Origin: Pohlia nutans
Taxonomy: Eukaryota > Streptophyta > Bryopsida > Bryales > Mniaceae
Reading direction: 5' to 3'
NCBI GenBank assembly: GCA_022496805.1
Contig: CM040085.1
Location: 30,595,811-30,659,810, forward strand
Length of the DNA stretch: 64,000 nt
In this document: in pieces, positions 57,589-64,000 of the stretch
How the letters are laid out: each line of letters starts with the position of its first letter
Numbering within the stretch: the stretch's first letter is position 1
The notes under the pieces: model-generated
Told to the model about the DNA's origin: nothing
What the model saw: the letters and a program-made list of their open reading frames with translations, nothing else
Database searches by the model: none
Translations under genes and position numbers: made by a program

Positions 57589-58451
57589 AAAAAAAAACTT
57601 TAAAGATAAGAATAAAAAATAATTAAAATAATTGTTTGTTTGCAATGTAAGGGATTGAAGAAAGTCAATAATCGTCGGTTTTATTTTTATTTTTAAATTA
57701 GGCAAAAAAAATTATGCGCTTGGGGACCAAATGCATGATTATATAGCCAAATGCGTAAATAGCGTATAGAACTATTATAGCTCTATACCAAAGGGACCGA
57801 ATTGAACCATGTCAAAGAAAATGAAGAGCCATTGCACTAGAAGGGTTATTGTAAATAAAGCCTCGTTTCTCGCTCTTCTTGATGTTTAAAATCACAAGTC
57901 ATAGGTTAGGAGAGTAGAGGTACTTTTGCATGTGGGAAGTAGACACTTTCCTAAGTTTTTTGCGAACAAAAAGAAATCAACCATTAATTAAGAAATGTGT
58001 TATATTAAACATGGTTTATAAGTGGTCCTTTTGATGTTTTAGAGTTTGGTGAAGGGGATCAAAGGGGTTGATTTTTTTGAAGTAGGATGGATGGATAGTA
58101 GTGAATAGCAATGATGTTTATATTATCCATTGTTTCTTAATGGTTGATTCCTTTATATTGTATCTTTGTGCAATTACAGTCAATAAATGTTATGTTTATT
58201 TCGTGAAAATGTAATCTAACTGGCACCTTGTTTTCAGCTGTTAATAATTTTTTTGACATGTAGCACAAACTAAGTTAGAGGCACATAAAAGTGTCCACCG
58301 CCAAACTTCACTCTTGGATAGGGAAAAGTAGGGAAATTTTGGATGAATGGATATCATGTTGGAGCGGTTCAAGTGAGAGGTCGGATTGGATGTTGATCCC
58401 GAAATGGTTTGATGCTTGCCCCTATGTGTGCAAAAACCTTGTGCGAGAGAC
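56807..58451. other. AT-rich spacer with simple-sequence tracts
   Basis: Pyrimidine-rich degenerate TTTCTT/GTCTT repeats lie at 57300-57440 and a C10-A30 double homopolymer at about 57558-57597. TAAAGATAAGAATAAAAAATAATTAAAATAATTGTTTGTTTGCAATG-type sequence around 57600-57645 is the reverse complement of that at 57265-57330, so a ~380-bp inverted repeat frames the simple-sequence core (a possible MITE or foldback). No gene. Confidence 0.4.
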
Positions 58452-58775
58452 TATGTACTAGATAGAGTACCCATAGACTCTGCTACAGCATGCAAGTAGT
58501 GGATGCATGCTATCTCTGATATGGCGAGCCTGTGAAGTACTCTATTTAGCATAGCCTATGATATATGTCACACATTAGTAGCATCTTATTTTGAGTACAC
58601 TATGGAGAGTTAAGAATAGAAAGGAATGAGGAGGAGTTCTCCACAAAGATTTGGAATACACTACACAGATTGTGTGCATTGGGAAATAGTTACATTATGG
58701 GTTGTAATTGTGGTACTTAGAACCAATTTGAAGCTACCACAACCGGTCCTGATTTTTGGGAGTAGACTATTTATC
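58452..58775. repeat. Family E dispersed repeat, copy E2
   Basis: Collinear with E1 in PP2C intron 2: TGTACTAGATAGAGTAC, TGTCACACATTAGTAG, ACACTATGGAGAGTT, then a 20-30 bp insertion, then TTAGAACC and CTGGTCCTGATTT-like segments. It lies in open spacer here. Confidence 0.7.
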
Positions 58776-60808
58776 GTTTGATTTGTTTGTGTTCCAATTT
58801 CACTGGTAATGATTCTGAATGGATATGATAAGTAATCATAACGTTCTTCATACCTTGTTGGACCACACCCTTTACATTGTAGCAACAATGTAGAGAAACT
58901 ACTAATACAATAATTCAATTCTCCAACCCTCTTTGTTTGGCCCAACTGAAGTTAGTGAAAATTCCTTGCGATTCCTCCGATCCCCTTACTGATCCTTGGG
59001 ATTTAGAGGTGAACAATAGTGGGGCTGAAGAATGTTATGATAGGTACTCTGGTCCATGTGCTGTAGTACTTTAGTGCAAATGAATTGGTTGACATGAGCT
59101 TCATAGTTTCAAGCATATTTACATTCTTTTTGTTTACCTTTGGAAGATAGTTCTGAAAGCCATGGAAACAGGGTTCATCTCCACTCACTGAGCAAGGACG
59201 ATTATATTTCGGATTAATATGGTTTCTTGTCAACACTCATTACCAGTTTTGATCATATGAATTTGTAAGAGCATGGCTACCCATGCCCTCCCAGAGTCTC
59301 TCACACTCAAGAAGTAGATGAAAAGTGCCAAAGGCCCTTCAAAAATACCTCTTGACTCTCAATCCTAGCGTGTTAGAAATTGGGCCTTCAAAACACTATT
59401 TAGTTGACTATATCCTCACATTCTACTTGTGATTGGTCCATTGACTATTTGATGCGCACTTTTGATATGTGAGGGGCGTGCAAGGGTGGGGGAGTGTGAG
59501 TGCAAGGGCCCTTCAAAAGTAAATGAATAATTTCAGCAAGTTAGTTCTAGCGTGCATGGGTGGGAATGCTCTAAGTACTGTGCATATATCTAATTCTAAT
59601 ATATTAAATGCACATTGTCATGCAATGTGTCACGATCCGTTGTCACAAAAACGGTCACGTTTTCATCCCAAATTTTTCATTCTATCATTTTTAATGTTTT
59701 TCATGTGATTCTGTATAAAATTTCAACCAGCTATCTGGGTTCATATTATCCTACGTTCAATGATGCAGTGCAATAGGTATGTGCTAGTAATATATTAAAT
59801 ACATAGTGTCACCATACCATGTCACAAAATCATTCACATTTTACATCTATACCTTTCATCCAAATTTTCATCATGTTCTCAAATCATTCTCCACAGTTCC
59901 TATGATGTTCCCCAAAGGTTCGCATCACATTCCCTAGCGTTCTCATCACATTCCCTAGCGTTCTCATCATGTTATTGTCATGTTCCCATCATGTTTCCCA
60001 ATGTTCCCAAGTTCTTCTTATGTTCCCGAAGTCCCCATGTTTCTTTTATGTTCCCCATCGATTCCCATGTTCCCAATGCAATGTGGGTGCATTGTAACGG
60101 GGTGTTTGCTATATAAATCAGGAGTGCTGTGCTTGTGGGAAGAAGTTTACAGTACCCTGGAGCATGAACGTGTGTTGGGGCCTGTCCACGAATTGTACAA
60201 TAAATTAATTTCTTGTATTTTGTATATACTCATGGAATGGCCTTTTTTCCCTTTGTCTGGGAGGCACTCATCAGTTCTTGGTAGAATCCAGTTTTGCTAT
60301 TAAACCTGTAGTTCCAGCAGTTATCTATGCTTCCATTATTATTGTTTGATGTTAACATCACTTCTAATATGGAAAACGTATATTTGATCCCCACTGAATT
60401 GTCATCAAGGATCTTTACATATCGGCCACCCAAGGAACTTAAATCCAACTATTTGCAATCCCCAAAGACCTTAATATTGAGCACTTGAAATTCAATCAAA
60501 AGGCTTTAGCAAGTCGGCAAAATTGGAGCGTTGAGGATGCAATTCATCATACTTTTTGTGTTGGGAAAAGCACCACCTTTATGACACACAAAGAGATATG
60601 GTTCTTTTCCTACTTTTTGAGATTTTGTTTTATTTTTTATTTTTTAATATTTTTTTTTCACGTTTATTCATGAATCTTATCTGTCTATGAACCAAAAATA
60701 GTACCAAATTGATCTTCGAAAAAATCCAAGCACAATAGCTTAAATGGGCGGCTTTATGTGCCTCCACCTTATACACGGACCCGCACCTCGATTTCATAAA
60801 GACATGTA
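58776..60808. other. Spacer with a degenerate TTCCC minisatellite
   Basis: Positions about 59890-60080 are built of diverged TGTTCCC/CATTCCC units, including an exact tandem pair of CACATTCCCTAGCGTTCTCAT-type 21-bp units at 59928-59969; this creates a spurious Pro/Phe-rich frame. No gene is supported in the rest. Confidence 0.45.
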
Positions 60809-60979
60809 CATAACATTCAGTAGCATGCACTGTCTCTGCCTTGGCTCTACAGTAGATGGTGTGGAATTTTCCACACCCAACAATATTTCATTAGTGACTA
60901 AGTAGACAGGTGGAGAGTCAAGGTAATGAACAAAGTGCATGAAGGAAAGGTAGTGGGCATGAAGGCGACTGAATGTTAT
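60809..60979 (-). mobile_element. Family A MITE, copy A6 (reverse orientation)
   Basis: It begins CATAACATTCAGTAGC and continues ATGCACTGTCTCTGCC, the reverse of A1/A2/A4, ending CGACTGAATGTTAT. Full length at 171 bp. Confidence 0.78.
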
Positions 60980-61149
60980 CTAATTTTTTTCTCCATTGAT
61001 GATGGAGATCTTTAACATGTGTAATTATCCTCCTTACATCCGACCATGATTCTTACAAAAACTTAAGAGTCCTTCTATAAAGACGTGCCATGATAACTCA
61101 CCAGCAGCACCAAGTCATGTATATCACACCACTGCTTAAACAAACCCAA

Positions 61150-61215
61150 TGAGAATCGAACCCGGACCACACAAATGTGATACATCGCCCTTCACTAACC
61201 AACCAAAGAACTCAT
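61150..61215 (-). mobile_element. tRNA-derived SINE head (A and B box) or tRNA relic
   Basis: On the minus strand, TTGGTTGGTTAGTGAAGG (A-box-like, D-arm form) is followed about 30 bases later by GGGTTCGATTCTC (B box, T-arm form). The spacing fits an RNA polymerase III internal promoter. The sequence continues toward 61020 as a possible SINE body; no tail or target duplication could be fixed. Confidence 0.45.
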
Positions 61216-61339
61216 GACTTGGCGATATTACTAAATACAAAAGCATATTTTATACTCAAACAAATACCCAACCATTAATGCATGTTACTTTTATTGTGTT
61301 ACTTGTTACTAAAGTGTCCATTCCCGGGAGGGAAGAGTA

Positions 61340-61450
61340 GTTTTGTTCCAATGGCTCTGCCCGGTGGGCACTGGGTCATTGACATTACGAACGGACACTT
61401 TAATCACGCAAGCCTTGAATGAGGACCAAAGTTTCTATTTATCTATCTGT
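61340..61450 (+). repeat. Family D retroposon-like 3' end, copy D2, with TCTA tail
   Basis: Shares CGGTGGGCACTGGGTCATTG, GACATTACGAACGGACAC and ATGAGGACCAAAGTTTC with D1 and ends in TTTATCTATCTG. See D1 for interpretation. Confidence 0.6.
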
Positions 61451-62487
61451 CCTCCTATAAAGAGACCAAGACTTTTACAAAAGAATTCCTGCATCTTTAC
61501 GCCGGATAACACTAGTAGCAGACCTATCGTTTTTCATTCCTCACTTCGTGGAAACAGTGAATAGTGGCTGAATATTATGTTTATATTTTTGTCTTCTTGT
61601 GACCAAAACCACTCACCAGCACTGACACAACCCATGTGCCTGGCGCGGTTTCATTCCTTTTTCATTTATAGTAAGTGAAAAACGACACATTTCCTACTAG
61701 TGTAAAGACTTCGAGAGGGTACGTCTTCACTTGGCCCTTCGGAAGTCTTTTATCCTATACAGATACCCAGACGGACATGTCTGCTAATTACAAATCTCGC
61801 ATGGAGAGTTGAATTTTATCATCAGTCAGAGAATGAAGGTAGACTACACTTGTCAAGCCCTTACGTACCCATCCCCTCCACTTGTTGCCGTCTCGCACGC
61901 CCACCTGCGCAGTTGCAATTCGATGATGCCGCATTGAGCGTCGCGGAGGCCTGCATGGACGCTGTAATCTCATCACTTCATCGGCCCAGCCATGCACAAG
62001 ATCACACTAACTTCACTTACCCGCTCACTCGCCGCACTCCCCGAATCCCTTTCAAAGTGCAAACAGAATTATATATATTGCCCTTGAATTTCATTTCTAA
62101 CTTTGCCGCACTGTTTGAAACCCTTTCCAAGCGAAACTATCGTTAATTGCATCTATGCTGGCAGAGAATCACAATCACAGCTAGCCACATGTCGTCTCTG
62201 ACCTTCCACAAATTCATACTGCATACATTGAATTTCTTCCCCTGCCTCGGCTTCTTATGAGCATTCAATCCGCTCGATTATTGTGATATAATCGGAATCA
62301 GTGACATTGTATTCAGTGAGTAGCAGTCTTGATCGCGTTCATCTGTAAGAGTCTCTCAAGGATCTTTTAATTTCACTTGTGCAGCTTCTTGTGCATGTTT
62401 AACTCAATCGCTTGGTACGGTGACATTCCGTTAATTAGTAGTCTTAATTGGTGAGAGTTTCTCAAGAACATTTTAATTTCATTGTAT
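61451..62487. other. Spacer and promoter of the arginine decarboxylase-like gene
   Basis: No gene is supported on either strand; the 98-aa frame at 61850-62146 has no recognisable family. From about 62330 GAGTCTCTCAAGGATC-type segments begin to repeat, marking the start of the duplicated leader blocks. Confidence 0.35.
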
Positions 62488-62730
62488 TGGAAGGCATTGA
62501 AGTTCTGTGTGGCAGCTTATTCGCCTCGGGATTGAGAGACATATTTTGCGGTTTCTTGTTCAGTTTCTTGGTGACATTCCGTTGATCCAGGTCATTCGTG
62601 TGAGAATTTTAGTTTTATTTCTGCTTGAGTCGGCGTAGCAGTGAAGTTTTGGAGTTTTGGAAGGCATAGAAAGCTCTGTGTGGCAGCTTATTCGCCTTGG
62701 AATTGAGAGACATATTCTGCGGTTTCTTGT
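62488..62730 (+). repeat. Duplicated ~72-bp block in the 5' leader of the decarboxylase-like gene
   Basis: TGGAAGGCAT...CTGTGTGGCAGCTTATTCG...TTGAGAGACATATT...TGCGGTTTCTTGT occurs at 62488-62559 and again at 62658-62730 with a few substitutions. Related fragments (GGTGACATTCCGTT, TTTAATTTCA) repeat at 62350-62580. The second copy ends about 43 bp before the start codon. Confidence 0.75.
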
Positions 62731-62772
62731 GCATGTTTGGTTCTATTAGTTGGTAACACTTCGTTAGCCGTC

Positions 62773-64000
62773 ATGACGCTCGCTACTGCTACATTGTCTC
62801 TCTCAGCCTCCTCCTCGTATTCTTCGCTTTCGGCATTGCAAGACGTCGATCTCGTTCGATCTAGCGGAACCGTAATTTCAGAGTCCGTCAGGCTCGTGGT
62901 GCCCGTTGCGGGTAAGAAGAAATCAAAACTTGGAGTGGAGCATCACCGGGATGAAGAATCCAGGCCGACGCTGCCACCGAAGTTTGGATTGAAGTGGTTG
63001 GACAACGGCGGCGAATTGACGGGGTTGAAGATGGAGGAGCTGGTCCGCGGCGGCCATGGCGTTCTGTTCGGCTCTCGCATTCCCAAACACTATTTTATGG
63101 TAAAGGGATTTGGAGAAACGGATCAAGGGGATGGATCGGATCCATGGGAGACGGGCTCGTACGACCTAGCTTTGGAAGATGCCGGTAATTACTCTCACTT
63201 TCTCGTTTCTTGCTTCGATTGCAACCTAAATCTGACAATAGGAGAGGAATATTACTCTCGGCGTTATGCAAATCCTATCTCTTTAACATGATTTCTCCCG
63301 ATTCTTTGAAGTTTTCTGTGATCTCTGGATACACTGGTTAAATTTGTTCACATATTCTTTCAAAGTAACTAATCTGTTTGAGTTCATACATAATTCCTGC
63401 AAATATGTCATGAAGCTGTGCCACATAAGAAATATAATTGCTTTAGATGAGATTTGCATTAGGGGAATCCACTGCGGAATCCACTCTACCTCAGTTGTGC
63501 GAATTCAAGACAAATTGAACATGGAGACTAATGCGTCTAAGCAAATTGTATCTCGATTGCAGGTATCCAAGACCTTAACATCGTCAAGTACACGTCTGTT
63601 ATCCCGCCAGAGGCAGAGCCAATTTCTATGGAGGAGGCAATGCCATTCTTACGGCATGGGGCTGTACAGGAATCAATAATGGCCCTCATGCATGGAGTGA
63701 AGGGTGACCGAATCACTGCCGGAGTTGGCCGTGTGCAGGTATATATAGTGGTGGTCTTCGTTCCATCTCTTCTGTTCGATATGTGATAATATGTAGTAAT
63801 GTGGTCTATTACACAAACATGAATTCTGGAAAGTTGCTCACTCCTGTTCTAGAAGGCTATATTTATGACGGGAGATAGTGTTTTTCGCTCGGATTTCTGT
63901 ATAAGGAGACTGTGTACTCGAATATTCTGGATTCTGAAACAACGTTTAAAAATGTAGCAGACGGCCTGTGTGTTCCTTTCTTGGTAATTTGATGATCTTG
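62773..64000 (+). CDS. Pyruvoyl-dependent arginine decarboxylase-like protein (AaxB/PvlArgDC family), plastid-targeted, 3' end beyond window
   Basis: Enzymes of this family convert arginine to agmatine using a pyruvoyl group made by self-cleavage of the precursor. Exon 1 62773-63184, exon 2 63563-63738 (GCCG|GTAATT, TTGCAG|GTATCC, GTGCAG|GTATAT); the rest lies to the right. Residues 1-50 are Ser/Ala-rich with few acids, like a plastid transit peptide. Core: GFGETDQGDGSDPWETGSYD (~112-131), LALEDAG, LNIVKYTSVIPPEAEP (~142-157), then FLRHGAVQESIM and DRITAGVGRV. The Thr148-Ser149 pair in KYTSVIPPE sits where the family self-cleaves to give the pyruvoyl group. I chose the first in-frame ATG; the frame is open upstream but without ATG. 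Plants normally make agmatine with a PLP-dependent arginine decarboxylase, so this is unusual. The catalytic Glu is expected in the missing part. Confidence 0.85.

Noticed and set aside
59980..60303. 107-aa Pro/Phe/Met-rich frame
   Set aside because: Produced by the degenerate TTCCC minisatellite.
1..64000. CRISPR arrays, operons or bacterial defence genes
   Set aside because: The window is intron-containing plant nuclear DNA; the tandem repeats seen are minisatellites and transposon pieces without spacer structure.

Overview
This is eukaryotic nuclear DNA from a land plant, most likely a bryophyte and probably a moss. The genes have many short GT-AG introns, the coding exons are GC-richer than the very AT-rich spacers, and the products include a callose synthase, a chlorophyll-binding antenna protein and a plant-type PP2C. 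The moss suggestion is an inference from the antenna protein, which has Asn in place of the usual His chlorophyll ligand, a feature I associate with moss LHCB9.

Layout, left to right. 1-4.5 kb: transposon debris, including a Harbinger-like MITE inside an older inverted repeat and a 568-bp TTAA-flanked element nested in another MITE. 4.5-22.4 kb (minus): one complete callose synthase gene of the CALS9/CALS10 (GSL10/GSL8) type, which I could resolve into 48 exons that stay in frame for about 2007 aa. 23-26 kb: AT-rich spacer. 26.2-27.9 kb: a complete mariner-like transposon (TA duplication, 31-bp terminal inverted repeats, uninterrupted DD39D transposase). It ends 305 bp upstream of a two-exon LHC gene (28.2-29.8 kb, plus). 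31.1-32.8 kb (minus): a three-exon PP2C-like gene with altered metal-site residues, a 5'-UTR intron and an ABRE/DRE-like promoter cluster. 33.7-38.7 kb: spacer with several small repeats. 38.8-43.4 kb (minus): a 15-exon coiled-coil gene of the afadin/alpha-actinin-binding (ADIP/SSX2IP-like) family. 46-62 kb: gene-poor, filled with short non-autonomous elements, notably a TTAA-flanked superfamily whose members repeatedly abut each other and share one TTAA. 62.8 kb to the right edge (plus): the 5' part of a gene for a plastid-targeted-looking, pyruvoyl-dependent arginine decarboxylase-like protein.

The genes do not form an operon or one pathway. Callose synthase, PP2C, the coiled-coil protein and the decarboxylase are ordinary neighbours separated by repeats. 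The most unusual items are the pyruvoyl-dependent arginine decarboxylase homologue (a prokaryote-type enzyme in an intron-bearing plant gene), the PP2C with an Asp-to-Asn metal-ligand change, the Asn chlorophyll ligand in the LHC protein, the heptanucleotide expansion inside the callose synthase catalytic region, and the abutting TTAA element doublets. All exon boundaries were read by eye from splice consensus, frame continuity and family similarity; none was computed.
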